Counted from the first letter of the stretch, positions 1-8,667 are shown. The stretch: 64,000 nt of DNA from A07HB70 sp964512675 (GCA_964512675.1 CAZEJR010000001.1:124001-188000); one strand, 5' to 3'. Notes: generated from the sequence alone by a model not told the origin. Translations and numbers: made by a program.

Positions 1-337
1 TGGTGCCGGTCGGGACGTTCCCGACGCCAACCGGACCGCCGGTCACCTCGATCGGTGCCGGTCCGGGGCGAGCCTCGACGACGACGCCGCGGGCGGTCGT
101 GACGCGCTCCTCGTACTGCGCCGGGCCGCCCTCGCTGATCCGCCCGCGGTTCGAGAGCGTCAGGTCGAGTGTCGTCTGCGTCCCCGGCTCGACTTCCGGG
201 TTCGAGACGATCACGTCGACGTCCGGCTGTCCGATCACCTGCCCGGAGCTGCCGGTCTGTGCGACAGCCGGGACGACGGCAGAGAGTCCGACGAGGACGA
301 CGGCGGCAGCGACGAGGGCGGCACGGGCGCCGGTCAC
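1..337 (-). CDS. Secreted NEW3/COG1361-like protein, N-terminal part only
   Basis: The gene runs off the left edge, so only the first 112 residues are present. The GTG start at 337 gives a clear Sec-type signal peptide: a short basic start, a core rich in Ala, Val and Leu, and an AVA-Q cleavage site near residue 26. The mature part has the pattern 'VSNPEVEPGTQTTLDLTLSN', typical of the beta-sandwich of COG1361/NEW3 S-layer-like proteins of haloarchaea. Such proteins are exported and often precede a membrane transporter gene, which would lie outside the window. The family call is by pattern only; the frame and signal peptide are clear. Confidence 0.7.
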   Translation of the reverse strand, partial: MTGARAALVAAAVVLVGLSAVVPAVAQTGSSGQVIGQPDVDVIVSNPEVEPGTQTTLDLTLSNRGRISEGGPAQYEERVTTARGVVVEARPGPAPIEVTGGPVGVGNVPTGT

Positions 338-529
338 GAGCGACCCCGGTGTGGCGGAGCGGCGACTCGGCACTCGGTGGTGGAGGGCTGGTCGAATACG
401 ATCAGTAGTGTTTGGCGGCGTGTAGTAAAGTATCTTGCCACCCGTGTCGCGGCTGTCGGAGCCGGACCTGGTTCGGGATCGAAGGCAGACCGGGCAAACG
501 TTCTTGTGTTCCAAGGCGAGACGCCGGTC

Positions 530-1114
530 GTGCGCGACCTAGACGAGACGGACGTCGAGATTCTGTCACTCCTCGCCGAGGACGCCCGGCGGCCGTTCAG
601 CGGGATCGGCGAGACGGTCGGGCTCTCCGGCCCCGCGGTCTCCGACCGGGTGACGCGGCTCCGCGAGTCCGGCATCCTCGAGCGGCTCACGGTCCAGATC
701 GACCGGTCACAGCTCCGGGCCGGTGTGCCGGTGTTCGTCCGAGCGTCGGGTGTCGAGGACGTCGGCGAACTCCGGGCACGCCTGCGCGACGCCGAGGGCG
801 TCGAACACGTCTTCGTCACCGCCGACGGCGGCGTCTGGTTCGCGGGCCGGGCTGCGGGCCGGCGGGTCCGGACGTGGGTCTCGGGACTGCTCGACGGCGA
901 CGCGGCGGAACACGAGGTGACGCTCGTCGACGACGTCGAGTGGACGCCGTCGCTCTCGGGGACGACGTTCGCACTCGCCTGCGCGGAGTGTGGCAACACC
1001 GTCGACAGCGAGGGCGAGTCCGTCCGCCTCGACGGTACGGTCCAGCATTTCTGCTGTGGCTCCTGTCGCGACCGGTTCGTCGAGCGGTACGAGCGGCTGT
1101 CCGAGGACGCCTGA
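530..1114 (+). CDS. Lrp/AsnC-type regulator with C-terminal TRASH metal-binding domain
   Basis: A 194-aa regulator. Residues 5-50 form an AsnC-type winged helix-turn-helix (DVEILSLLAEDAR, then the recognition helix SGPAVSDRVTRLRE). The middle resembles a small ligand-binding domain. The C-terminus is a TRASH domain with Cys 151, 154, 175, 176 and 179 (CAEC, then CCGSC), a fold linked to copper or other heavy-metal sensing. The GTG at 530 is preferred because the residues upstream in the same frame are not protein-like. It lies 89 bp before copA on the same strand. The same pairing is known in Halobacterium, where an Lrp-TRASH protein (VNG1179C) is linked to control of the copper exporter; copper control here is inferred from that. 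Confidence 0.85.
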   Translation: MRDLDETDVEILSLLAEDARRPFSGIGETVGLSGPAVSDRVTRLRESGILERLTVQIDRSQLRAGVPVFVRASGVEDVGELRARLRDAEGVEHVFVTADGGVWFAGRAAGRRVRTWVSGLLDGDAAEHEVTLVDDVEWTPSLSGTTFALACAECGNTVDSEGESVRLDGTVQHFCCGSCRDRFVERYERLSEDA

Positions 1115-1190
1115 CCGGACGTTCGATCCCGAAATAACTCCCCCTCGCGAGGCGGGATCTCGAAGCAGAAAACGAGGTAAGTGAGGAGCA

Positions 1191-1202
1191 CGTACTAGTA
1201 CG
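1191..1202. promoter_or_regulatory. 12-bp perfect palindrome directly before the copA start
   Basis: CGTACTAGTACG is a perfect palindrome ending one base before the GTG of copA. If the mRNA is leaderless, it sits on the transcription start site, a usual place for an archaeal repressor site. The adjacent Lrp-TRASH regulator is the obvious candidate ligand, but binding is inferred. Confidence 0.4.
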
Positions 1203-1203
1203 C

Positions 1204-3834
1204 GTGTCCGACCGAACCGTCTCGCTGACAGTCACCGGGATGACCTGCGCGAACTGCGCGACGACCGTCGAGGAGTCGCTCGCGGCGCTCCCGGAGGTCC
1301 GCGAAGGGTCCGTGAGCTACGCGACGGACGAGGCGACGCTGACCGTCCGGTCGGAGACGACGCTCGCGGACGTGGTCGACGCCGTCGAGTCGGCGGGATA
1401 CGGCGTGGTCACGGAGTCCGGAACGGTCGGCATCGCGGACGTGACCTGTACGGACTGCGCCGAGACGGTCGGCGCGGCGCTCCGGGACGTCGACGGGGTC
1501 GTCGACGCCGTGGTCGACGACGCGACGGACGAGGCGCGGGTGACGTACCTGCCCGACGTCGTCTCGCGCGACGACCTCTACGACGCCGTCGAGCGGGCGG
1601 GCTACGAGCCGGCGCGTGGGTCCGACGCCCCCGACAGGTCGGAACGGGACGACGCACGGGAGGCCGAGCAGCGCCGCCAGCGCCGGCTGACGCTGTTCGG
1701 CGCGGCGTTCGTGCTCCCGCTTCTCGCCGTCCTCGTCGAGAAGACGCTCCTCGGCGGGAGTCTCTCCCCGGACCGGGTCTTCGGGCTGCCGTTCGGCTGG
1801 GTCGAACTCGTCCTCGCGACGCCGGTACAGGTCGTCCTCGGCCTGCCGTTCTACCGGAGTGCGTACCGTGCCGTCGTCCAGAACCGGCGCGCGAACATGG
1901 ACGTCCTCGTCGCTCTCGGCGCCTCGACGGCCTACGGCTACTCCGTCGCCGTGCTCCTGGGTCTCCTGGCCGGCGGTCTCTACCTCGACACGGCGGCGTT
2001 CATCCTCGTGTTCATCACCCTCGGGAACTACCTCGAAATCCGGTCGAAGGGACGGGCCGGCGAGGCGCTCCGCCGACTCCTGCGGCTGGAGGCCGAGACG
2101 GCCACCCTCGTCGACGACGACGGAGCCGAGACAGCGGTTCCTCTCGACGACGTCGAGCCGGGCGACCGGATGAAGATCCGACCGGGCGAGCGGGTGCCGA
2201 CGGACGGTGTCGTCGTCGAGGGGCAGAGCGCCGTCGACGAGTCGATGGTCACCGGCGAGTCCGTCCCGGTCGAGAAGACTGTCGGCGACGAGGTGGTCGG
2301 CTCGACGGTGAACGAACACGGCGTCTTGATCGCCGAGGCGACGAACGTTGGCGCGGACACGGCGCTCCAGCAGATCGTCCGGACCGTCGAGGCGGCACAG
2401 TCCCGACAGCCCGAGATACAGCATCTCGCCGACCGCATCTCCGCGTACTTCGTCCCGGCGGTGGTCGCAAACGCCGTCGGCTGGGGCGCGCTCTGGCTCC
2501 TCGCTCCGGAGGCACTCGCCGGGGTAGTGACAGCGCTCCCGCTCTGGGGTCTCGTCGCCGGTGGGCCTGCCGTCGCCGGCGGGACCGTCTCGACGCTCGA
2601 GTTCGCGGTCGTCGTCTTCGCCTCCGCCGTCCTGATCGCCTGCCCCTGCGCGCTCGGGCTGGCGACCCCCGCCGCGACGATGGTCGGGACGGCAGTCGGC
2701 GCGCGCAACGGCGTGCTGTTTGAGGGCGGCGACGTCCTCGAGCGCGCCCGCGACGTGGAGGCCGTCGTCTTCGACAAGACCGGCACGCTGACCGAAGGCG
2801 ACATGACGCTGACCGACGTCGAGGTCGTCGGTCCGTCGACAGACGGCGGTCGGCTCCGCACGGACGACCGGCTCGACGAGGACGGCGTGCTCCGTCTCGC
2901 GGCGAGCGCCGAGCGCGGCAGCGGCCACCCCCTCGCCCGCGCCGTCGTCGAGGGCGCCGCCGAGCGCGGCGTCGAGACGGTCGACCCGGACGAGTTCGAG
3001 AGCGTCCCCGGTCGGGGCGTGCGCGCGACCGTCGACGTTCACGAGAGCGGCGCGCTCGCCCGTCGGGAGCCCGAGACGGACTCCGGCGACGGCGTCACGG
3101 TTCTCGTCGGCAACCGCACGCTCCTCCGCGACGCCGGTGTCGACCCCGCGCCCGCAGAGGCGACGATGGAGCGACTCGAACGGGCGGGCAAGACCGCGAT
3201 GCTCGTCGCCCGTCGCCGGTCCGGGGGAGACGGCGCGGTCGTCGGTGTCCTCGCGAGCGCGGACACGGTGAAGCCGACCGCCGCCGACGCGGTTGGTGCG
3301 CTCCGCAGCCGGGGCATCGAGGTGATGCTCCTCACCGGCGACAACCGGCGGACGGCACGCGCCGTCGCCGAAGCGGTCGGCATCGACCCGGAGAACGTCC
3401 GCGCCGAGGTGGTGCCCGCCGAAAAGGCCGACGCCGTCAAGGCGATCCAGGACGGCGGCCGGCGGGTGATGATGGTCGGCGACGGCGTCAACGACGCGCC
3501 GGCGCTCGCCGTCGGACACGTCGGGACGGCACTCGGCTCCGGCACCGACGTCGCGATCGAGGCGGCAGACGTGACGCTGATGCGGTCGGACCCGCTCGAC
3601 GTAGTAACGGCGATCCGGGTCTCCGAGGCGACGCTCTCGAAGGTCAGGCAGAACCTCGTCTGGGCGCTCGGCTACAACGCCGCGATGATACCGCTCGCGT
3701 CGCTCGGTCTGCTCCAGCCGGTGTTCGCGGCGGGCGCGATGGCCTTCTCCAGCGTCTCGGTGCTCGGGAACAGTGTGCTCTTCCGGCGGTACGTCCCGGA
3801 CCACGACTACCGGCTGCTCGGCTGGCGCCGCTGA
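1204..3834 (+). CDS. copA: Copper-exporting P1B-type ATPase
   Basis: An 876-aa heavy-metal P-type ATPase. Two N-terminal HMA metal-binding domains are visible: GMTCANC (Cys 15 and 18) and a second with TCTDC (Cys 82 and 85). Membrane helices start near residue 160. The transmembrane metal site is Cys480-Pro-Cys482 in the motif ACPCALGLATPAA, diagnostic of Cu(I)/Ag(I) transporters. The phosphorylated Asp is D524 in DKTGTLTEG. An HP locus (SGHPLAR) marks the nucleotide domain, and the hinge GDGVNDAPAL lies near residue 760. It pumps Cu(I) out of the cytoplasm at the cost of ATP. The GTG start at 1204 follows the palindrome closely. Length and domain order match haloarchaeal CopA. Confidence 0.95.
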   Translation: MSDRTVSLTVTGMTCANCATTVEESLAALPEVREGSVSYATDEATLTVRSETTLADVVDAVESAGYGVVTESGTVGIADVTCTDCAETVGAALRDVDGVVDAVVDDATDEARVTYLPDVVSRDDLYDAVERAGYEPARGSDAPDRSERDDAREAEQRRQRRLTLFGAAFVLPLLAVLVEKTLLGGSLSPDRVFGLPFGWVELVLATPVQVVLGLPFYRSAYRAVVQNRRANMDVLVALGASTAYGYSVAVLLGLLAGGLYLDTAAFILVFITLGNYLEIRSKGRAGEALRRLLRLEAETATLVDDDGAETAVPLDDVEPGDRMKIRPGERVPTDGVVVEGQSAVDESMVTGESVPVEKTVGDEVVGSTVNEHGVLIAEATNVGADTALQQIVRTVEAAQSRQPEIQHLADRISAYFVPAVVANAVGWGALWLLAPEALAGVVTALPLWGLVAGGPAVAGGTVSTLEFAVVVFASAVLIACPCALGLATPAATMVGTAVGARNGVLFEGGDVLERARDVEAVVFDKTGTLTEGDMTLTDVEVVGPSTDGGRLRTDDRLDEDGVLRLAASAERGSGHPLARAVVEGAAERGVETVDPDEFESVPGRGVRATVDVHESGALARREPETDSGDGVTVLVGNRTLLRDAGVDPAPAEATMERLERAGKTAMLVARRRSGGDGAVVGVLASADTVKPTAADAVGALRSRGIEVMLLTGDNRRTARAVAEAVGIDPENVRAEVVPAEKADAVKAIQDGGRRVMMVGDGVNDAPALAVGHVGTALGSGTDVAIEAADVTLMRSDPLDVVTAIRVSEATLSKVRQNLVWALGYNAAMIPLASLGLLQPVFAAGAMAFSSVSVLGNSVLFRRYVPDHDYRLLGWRR

Positions 3835-3875
3835 GCGGCTGAGAGGCGACCGGACGTCCGGCGTCGACTCGTCTG

Positions 3876-4409
3876 TCACCCGAGCGAGACGTCGAGGTAG
3901 AGCGTCACGACAGTCCGAGTGTCGCCAGCCGCTCTCCCCTGCGTGTGGATATCGGGGCCGATCTCGCCGGAGATGACGAACGGCACGGCGCCGGCGGCAA
4001 ACCCCGTCGCGCACGGGAGGAGTGGCTCGACGACGACCGCGGCGAGGCCGCCGAACACGGCGTGCGGGTAGGTGCGTGCGGGACGATTGCGTCGCTCCGG
4101 TCGAGAGAGCGCACCGAGCGTGACGCCGACGGGCGTCGGCACCGGGCTCCCGCCCGAGTACGTCTCGATGCCGGGAACGACGAGGCTCGTGACCGCCGCG
4201 GTGAGTCACTCCGGGACGAAGCCGAGCGTGTCGTCCAGCACGCTCCGAGGGATCTCGGCGGACGAGAACCAGCGACGCGCGAGCAGGTTCATCGCCGCGA
4301 CGACCGGCCCGCCGAGAGGCGGGTCGCTCCAGACGGGTCCGGTCTGCACGGGCGTTCCCCCGGCTGGAGCCGAAGTAGCGTCCCCGCCGCCGCGTGTCGG
4401 GCCGTTCAA
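3876..4409 (-). pseudogene. Decayed ZIP-family metal transporter
   Basis: Reading right to left, fragments of a ZIP transporter can be pieced together. The first (to 4206) ends with a helix-like stretch containing LDDTLGFVPE and an in-frame TGA. The frame then continues as LTAAVTSLVVPGIETY, PTPVGVTLGAL, and later LLPCATGFAAGAVPFVISGE, the typical ZIP order. Near 3920-3945 the consensus jumps frame: GERLATLGLS is read in one frame and VVTLYLDVSLG in the other. The central part that should carry the metal-binding HN..PEG helices is missing. One nonsense codon, two frame changes and a lost core make it non-functional. It lies convergent to copA. Confidence 0.75.
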
Positions 4410-4422
4410 GACGCTGCCGCCC

Positions 4423-5118
4423 GTGCCGTCTCACGTGACCTCGGACTGGGACGAGCCGTCGATTCGGGACCTCCACGCGGCGCTCGTCGACCTCCACGGG
4501 CCGGTCGAGCGGACCGACGCCCACGGGGGCGAGCCGGGCGAAGGCGTACGACAGCTCCTGACGACGATTCTCTCGCAGAACGTCGCCGACCAGAACACCG
4601 AACGAGCCGCCGAGGCGCTGTTCGGCCGCTACGACGACTACGCCGCGATCGAGGCGGCGCCCCACGACGAACTCGCGGAGACGATCCGCGTCGCCGGTCT
4701 GCCGGACCAGAAGGCAGCGCGTATCCAGCGGGCGCTCGAGACGGTGCGCGAGGAGACCGGTGGCGCGTACTCGCTGGCCTTCCTCGACGCGTTACCGACC
4801 GACGAGGCGAAATTGTGGCTGACTGACATAAAGGGTGTCGGACCGAAGACGGCGAGTGTGGTGCTCAACTTCCACTTCGGCAAGCCGACGATGGCGGTCG
4901 ACACCCACGTCGAGCGGGTGTCGAAGCGGTTCGGGCTGGTGCCGGAGTCGGCGTCGAACGTCCGCGCACACGACGTCCTCGACGGCGTCGTGCCGGACGA
5001 GTTGACCTACCCGCTGCACGTCCTGCTCATTCGCCACGGGCGTGAGTACTGCGCCGCACGGTCGCCGGACTGTACGAACCCGGTCTGCGAGCGCTACTGC
5101 GAGTGTGCGGCCTGCTGA
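4423..5118 (+). CDS. Endonuclease III-family HhH-GPD DNA glycosylase
   Basis: A 231-aa base-excision-repair enzyme. It has the motif LLTTILSQNVADQNT near the N-terminus. The helix-hairpin-helix and catalytic site are KGVGPKTASVVLNFHF then MAVDTHVERV, with the Lys and Asp needed for glycosylase/lyase chemistry in place. The C-terminus holds five Cys spaced as for an iron-sulfur loop (C-x6-C-x4-C-x3-C-x-C), slightly different from the usual C-x6-C-x2-C-x5-C of EndoIII. GTG at 4423 or 4435 are both possible starts; the reading upstream is not protein-like. Substrate is probably oxidised pyrimidines, by family. The 3' end overlaps the convergent small membrane gene by 25 bp. Confidence 0.85.
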   Translation: MPSHVTSDWDEPSIRDLHAALVDLHGPVERTDAHGGEPGEGVRQLLTTILSQNVADQNTERAAEALFGRYDDYAAIEAAPHDELAETIRVAGLPDQKAARIQRALETVREETGGAYSLAFLDALPTDEAKLWLTDIKGVGPKTASVVLNFHFGKPTMAVDTHVERVSKRFGLVPESASNVRAHDVLDGVVPDELTYPLHVLLIRHGREYCAARSPDCTNPVCERYCECAAC

Positions 5119-5294
5119 TTCTGGGCCCACTCCTCTAGTCCGACGGCGGCGACGCCACACAAAACCGCCCCGGCGAGGGCGGCGGCTGCGCCCCGGAAGG
5201 CGCGGTCGCGGACGCCGACGAGCGCCGTCGCCGTCAGGCCGCCCGCGAGCGCGCCACAGAGGTACGCGGCGGCCCGGGTCGGGTCGAGTGTCAC
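5094..5294 (-). CDS. Small two-helix membrane protein
   Basis: 66 aa from a GTG at 5294. Two hydrophobic helices (about residues 8-25 and 35-52) are joined by a short basic loop (VRDRAFRG); the tail is polar (EEWAQNQQAAHSQ). I do not recognise a family. It is convergent with the endonuclease III-like gene and overlaps its last 25 bp. The hydrophobic pattern is too regular for a chance frame. Confidence 0.65.
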   Translation of the reverse strand: MTLDPTRAAAYLCGALAGGLTATALVGVRDRAFRGAAAALAGAVLCGVAAVGLEEWAQNQQAAHSQ

Positions 5295-5375
5295 GCCGCG
5301 GTCTGCGCGCCGGCGCGTCCTAAACCTCCCGACCCGACGCCGAAGAGCTAACACCGGAGCGGGCGAGCGCCGGCT

Positions 5376-6866
5376 GTGGACACACTCTCCCGCGACGAAC
5401 TGACGGCGCTGGCCGACGAGTTCGGCGTCGGGCTCCCGGACGCGCAGGTCGAGACGGTTCGCGCACAGGTAAACGACTTTCTCGCGCCGCTCTCTGACCT
5501 GACGACGCTTCCGACGCCCGCCGACAGTCGACCGGCTGGCGGTGAACGGTCGTGGCACGCACCGGAGACGAACCCCTACGGTGCGGTCGCACACTGGTGT
5601 GACGTCCCCGCCGCCGGCGACGGGCCGCTCTCCGGAACGGCGGTGGGGGTAAAAGACGTCGTCGCGGTCGCGGGCGTGCCGATGGAGTGTGGGAGCGACG
5701 TGATGCGCGGTCACGTCCCGGGAGTCGACGCCGTCGCCGTCGAGCGGCTCCGGGCAGCCGGCGCCGATGTCGTCGCGACCCTGGCGTGCGACGAGTTCGC
5801 CGGGAGCGCCCGCGGCACGACCGGCGCGGACGGACCGGTACTGAACCCTCACGACACGGCGCGGACCGCCGGCGGGTCGTCCGGCGGGAGCGCCGTCGCG
5901 GTCGCGACGGGCGACGTCGACGCAGCCCTCGGCTCCGACACGGGTGGGTCGGTACGCATACCCGCTGCGTTCTGCGGCGTCGTCGGCCTGAAGCCGACCC
6001 ACGGGCTGGTACCGCTGGCGGGCGTCGTCGAGAACACCTACACGCAGGACCACCTCGGCCCGCTGGCCGACTCGGTGCGTGGCTGTGCACGACTGCTCGA
6101 CGCCGTCGCCGGCCCGACGCCCGCCGACCCGGCGAGTGCCGTCGCCGCGGCGCGGGACGACTACCGCGTCGGCGGCTACGTCGAGGCCGTCGACGACCCG
6201 CCGGAGGCCGCCGACCTCACGCTCGCCGTCGTCGAGGCGGGGACGAGCGACGAGGTTCGACCGGACGTCGTCGCGCGGACCGCAGCGGCGGTCGACCGGC
6301 TCGAGACCGCCGGTGTCGCCGTCGAGCGGGTGGTCGTCGACCACTACGACCGGACGCCGGCGATCAAGAACCTCCTCAGCCTCACCGAACTGGCCGCTCA
6401 CTGGCGCGCGGGCGGGGCGCCGTACCGTCGCGGCGGCGTCGTCGACCCGGCCCACGTCGAGGCGCTCACCGCACGGACGCGGGCGTACGGTGACCGCCTC
6501 GGACCGTACTACCGGAGCAAGCTACTCGCCGGCGCGCGCCTCATACAGCGTGGCGGCGGCCTCTACGCTCACGCGCAGGCCGCCCGCGAGGCGGTCCGGG
6601 AGTCGTTCGCGGACGCCCTCGCCGGCGTCGACGCCCTCGTGACGCCGACGGTGCCCGACGTCGCGCCGCGTCTGCCCGACACCGCCGACCCCGGCTTCGA
6701 CTACGCGTACGCCACCCGACCCGCGGACGTCACCCGTCAGCCGGCCGTGACGCTCCCGAACGGCACCGTCGACGGCCTGCCCGTCGGTCTCCAACTCCAG
6801 GCCGGGACGTTCGAAGAGACCCACCTGCTCGGTGTCGCCGCGCGCGTCGAGCGGGCGCTTGCCTGA
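5376..6866 (+). CDS. Amidase signature-family hydrolase
   Basis: A 496-aa amidase-signature enzyme. The Ser-cisSer-Lys triad is visible: Lys93 in GVKDVV, cis-Ser168 in AGGSSGGSA, and nucleophile Ser192 in SDTGGSVRIP. It hydrolyses an amide bond; the substrate cannot be told from sequence. It is not called GatA because no gatB or gatC is nearby, the C-terminal half diverges, and the N-terminus has an extra 60 residues before the core. GTG start at 5376. The cinA-like gene follows 31 bp downstream and may be co-transcribed. Confidence 0.85.
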   Translation: MDTLSRDELTALADEFGVGLPDAQVETVRAQVNDFLAPLSDLTTLPTPADSRPAGGERSWHAPETNPYGAVAHWCDVPAAGDGPLSGTAVGVKDVVAVAGVPMECGSDVMRGHVPGVDAVAVERLRAAGADVVATLACDEFAGSARGTTGADGPVLNPHDTARTAGGSSGGSAVAVATGDVDAALGSDTGGSVRIPAAFCGVVGLKPTHGLVPLAGVVENTYTQDHLGPLADSVRGCARLLDAVAGPTPADPASAVAAARDDYRVGGYVEAVDDPPEAADLTLAVVEAGTSDEVRPDVVARTAAAVDRLETAGVAVERVVVDHYDRTPAIKNLLSLTELAAHWRAGGAPYRRGGVVDPAHVEALTARTRAYGDRLGPYYRSKLLAGARLIQRGGGLYAHAQAAREAVRESFADALAGVDALVTPTVPDVAPRLPDTADPGFDYAYATRPADVTRQPAVTLPNGTVDGLPVGLQLQAGTFEETHLLGVAARVERALA

Positions 6867-6897
6867 CGTCTTTGTCCGTGGCGCTCGACGAGCGCCC

Positions 6898-7398
6898 GTG
6901 ACGGACGAACCGGCAGAGCGACGGGTCGGCGAACTGCTCCGCGAGCGCGGCGAACGCGTGGCGCTCGCCGAGTCCCTGACCGGCGGGCTGGTCGGGTCGC
7001 TGTTGACCGACGTCCCCGGCTCGTCGGACTACTTCGACCGCGCGACCGTGGCGTACTCGAACGACGCGAAGCTGGAGACGCTCGGGGTGACCCGCGAGTC
7101 GCTGGACGCCGCCGGCGCCGTCTCGGCGCCGGTCGCAGAGGAGATGGCCCGTGGTGCGCGCGACACCGCCGGCACGGCCTGGGGTGTCTCGACGACCGGT
7201 ATCGCGGGACCGACCGGCGGGACAGCCGAGAAGCCCGTCGGCCTCGTCTACGTCGGCGTCGCGCACGCGGCGTCGTGGGGAAGCGGCGAGTCGTTCGCAC
7301 GGACGGCGCGCCACGTCTTCGACGGCGACCGTGCCGCTGTCAAGCGTGCGAGCGCGGAGGCGGCGCTGACGGCGCTCGCGGCGGCGCTCGATCGGTGA
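6898..7398 (+). CDS. CinA C-terminal-type nicotinamide-nucleotide amidase (PncC-like)
   Basis: A 166-aa stand-alone CinA C-terminal domain. The signature AESLTGGLVGSLLTDVPGSS is near residue 20, followed by TVAYSNDAK and STTGIAGPTGGT..KPVGLVYVGV. This family deamidates nicotinamide mononucleotide in NAD recycling. The GTG at 6898 starts right after the upstream amidase gene. The N-terminal molybdopterin-like domain of full CinA is absent, as in PncC. Confidence 0.88.
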   Translation: MTDEPAERRVGELLRERGERVALAESLTGGLVGSLLTDVPGSSDYFDRATVAYSNDAKLETLGVTRESLDAAGAVSAPVAEEMARGARDTAGTAWGVSTTGIAGPTGGTAEKPVGLVYVGVAHAASWGSGESFARTARHVFDGDRAAVKRASAEAALTALAAALDR

Positions 7399-7450
7399 CC
7401 GCCGACCGACGAACGACGCGGCTAAGTCACGCCCGCCCCCCACGTATACT

Positions 7451-7717
7451 GTGTCCGACACGTTCGGCGTCGGTGTCGGTGTCGGCGACGACAGCCTCCG
7501 GCTCGTCGTCCGCGTGCCCTCGGACGTCGACGCCGCGTGGCGTGACCGCGAGGCGTTCCGGGAGCGCGTCGAGACGGCGGTCTGGCGCCACCTCGACCGG
7601 GATGCGGTGCTGGGCGAGATAGCCCGCGAGACGCCCGCCGGCGAGACGGTCCGGCTCGGGACCGTGTCGCTCGACCCCGACGGGACGCTCGTCGACCACG
7701 ACCTCTCGGCGCCGTGA
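7451..7717 (+). CDS. Conserved small haloarchaeal protein of unknown function
   Basis: 88 aa, acidic, soluble, starting at a GTG. It begins with MSDTFGVGVGVGDDSLRLVVRV, suggesting a beta-strand core, followed by helices rich in Arg and Glu. No known motif is seen. The stop overlaps the start of the next gene (GTGA, 4 bp), so the two are likely translated together. Confidence 0.6.
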   Translation: MSDTFGVGVGVGDDSLRLVVRVPSDVDAAWRDREAFRERVETAVWRHLDRDAVLGEIARETPAGETVRLGTVSLDPDGTLVDHDLSAP

Positions 7718-8043
7718 AACCGGTCCAGTCGGCTGCCGTCGACCGCGCGCTGGCCTGTGACGATCCGGCGCTCGCCCGACGCCACCTCCGTCTCGTCGCG
7801 GCGCTCGACGGGGTCGACCCGGACGCCGGGGCGCTCCCGGTGACTGCCGCCGCCGCGCTCGCCACGTCGGTGTCGGCCCCGCCGTCCGTCTCGGCGCCGC
7901 CGGGCCCGGACGTGCGGGGCGACGACCTCGCGGTCCGGGGCGCCGCGCTCGCGGTCACGCGGTTCGACCGGCCACTCGGCCGGGTCGCGGCGGCAGCCGA
8001 CCTCCGGAGCACGACGGTTCGGCGCGCGCTCTCCTCGGTGTGA
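7714..8043 (+). CDS. Small protein of unknown function, coupled to the upstream gene
   Basis: 109 aa from a GTG that overlaps the previous stop codon. The N-terminus (VDRALACDDPALARRHL) and C-terminus (LGRVAAAADLRSTTVRRALSSV) look helical; the latter resembles a helix-turn-helix but is too short to call. A Ser/Pro-rich linker lies in the middle. Function unknown. Confidence 0.55.
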   Translation: MKPVQSAAVDRALACDDPALARRHLRLVAALDGVDPDAGALPVTAAAALATSVSAPPSVSAPPGPDVRGDDLAVRGAALAVTRFDRPLGRVAAAADLRSTTVRRALSSV

Positions 8044-8047
8044 GCGA

Positions 8048-8093
8048 CGACGGCCCTATTTATAAGTGGCTTTTAAGTAGGAGGGGGCCGTCG
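8048..8093 (+). promoter_or_regulatory. Promoter of the TBP gene with two TATA-like boxes inside an inverted repeat
   Basis: Two TATA-like elements lie in tandem: CTATTTATAAG at 8056-8066 and GCTTTTAAGTA at 8069-8079. The second is placed correctly for a leaderless or near-leaderless start at 8107. Both are bracketed by a perfect 9-bp inverted repeat, CGACGGCCC (8048-8056) and GGGCCGTCG (8085-8093). A regulator binding the repeat would cover the whole promoter. Confidence 0.6.
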
Positions 8094-8106
8094 CTCCGAC
8101 TGAACG

Positions 8107-8667
8107 ATGAACGGGCCGGTTGACACGATCGAGATACAGAACGTGGTCGCATCGACCGGGATCGGGCAGGAGCTCGACCTCGAGGCGCTCGCGGCCGACC
8201 TCCCGGGCGCCGACTTCAACCCCGACAACTTCCCCGGGCTGGTGTACCGGACGCAGGACCCGAAGGCGGCGGCGCTCATCTTCCGGTCCGGGAAGATCGT
8301 CTGTACGGGCGCGAAGAGCATCGACGACGTCCACGAGGCGCTTGACATCATCTTCGAGAAGCTCCGCGGGCTGTCGATCCCCGTCGAGGACGACCCCGAG
8401 GTGACGGTCCAGAACATCGTCTCCAGCGCCGACCTGGGCCACACGCTGAATCTGAACGCGCTCGCGATCGGCCTCGGCCTCGAGGACGTCGAGTACGAGC
8501 CCGAGCAGTTCCCCGGTCTCGTCTACCGGATGGACGAGCCCGACGTGGTCATCCTCCTGTTCGGCTCCGGAAAGATCGTCATCACCGGCGGGAAGCGAAC
8601 CGACGACGCCACCCACGCCGTCGAGGGCATCGTCGAGCGCATCGAGGGACTCGGTCTGCTCGGCTGA
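8107..8667 (+). CDS. tbp: TATA-box-binding protein
   Basis: A 186-aa TBP with the two imperfect direct repeats of the saddle fold. Each repeat has the pattern IQNVVAS/VQNIVSS, then FPGLVYR, then IFRSGKIVCTGAKS / LFGSGKIVITGGKR. It binds TATA elements and recruits TFB and RNA polymerase. The ATG at 8107 follows a strong promoter. The second repeat ends at residue 186 with LGLLG; the long acidic tail of some archaeal TBPs is short here. Haloarchaea often carry several TBPs; this one looks like the main type. Confidence 0.97.
   Translation: MNGPVDTIEIQNVVASTGIGQELDLEALAADLPGADFNPDNFPGLVYRTQDPKAAALIFRSGKIVCTGAKSIDDVHEALDIIFEKLRGLSIPVEDDPEVTVQNIVSSADLGHTLNLNALAIGLGLEDVEYEPEQFPGLVYRMDEPDVVILLFGSGKIVITGGKRTDDATHAVEGIVERIEGLGLLG

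Noticed and set aside
334..1191. 285-residue minus-strand frame over the Lrp-TRASH gene
   Set aside because: Ser/Arg/Thr-rich without domains; it is the antisense of the regulator gene.
1195..4665. A 1156-residue open frame on the minus strand opposite copA
   Set aside because: It is an antisense reading of copA and the region after it, rich in Arg, Asp and Gly; copA on the plus strand is unmistakable.
5376..6866. Amidase as GatA of the tRNA amidotransferase
   Set aside because: No gatB, gatC, gatD or gatE nearby, and the C-terminal half and N-terminal extension differ from GatA.
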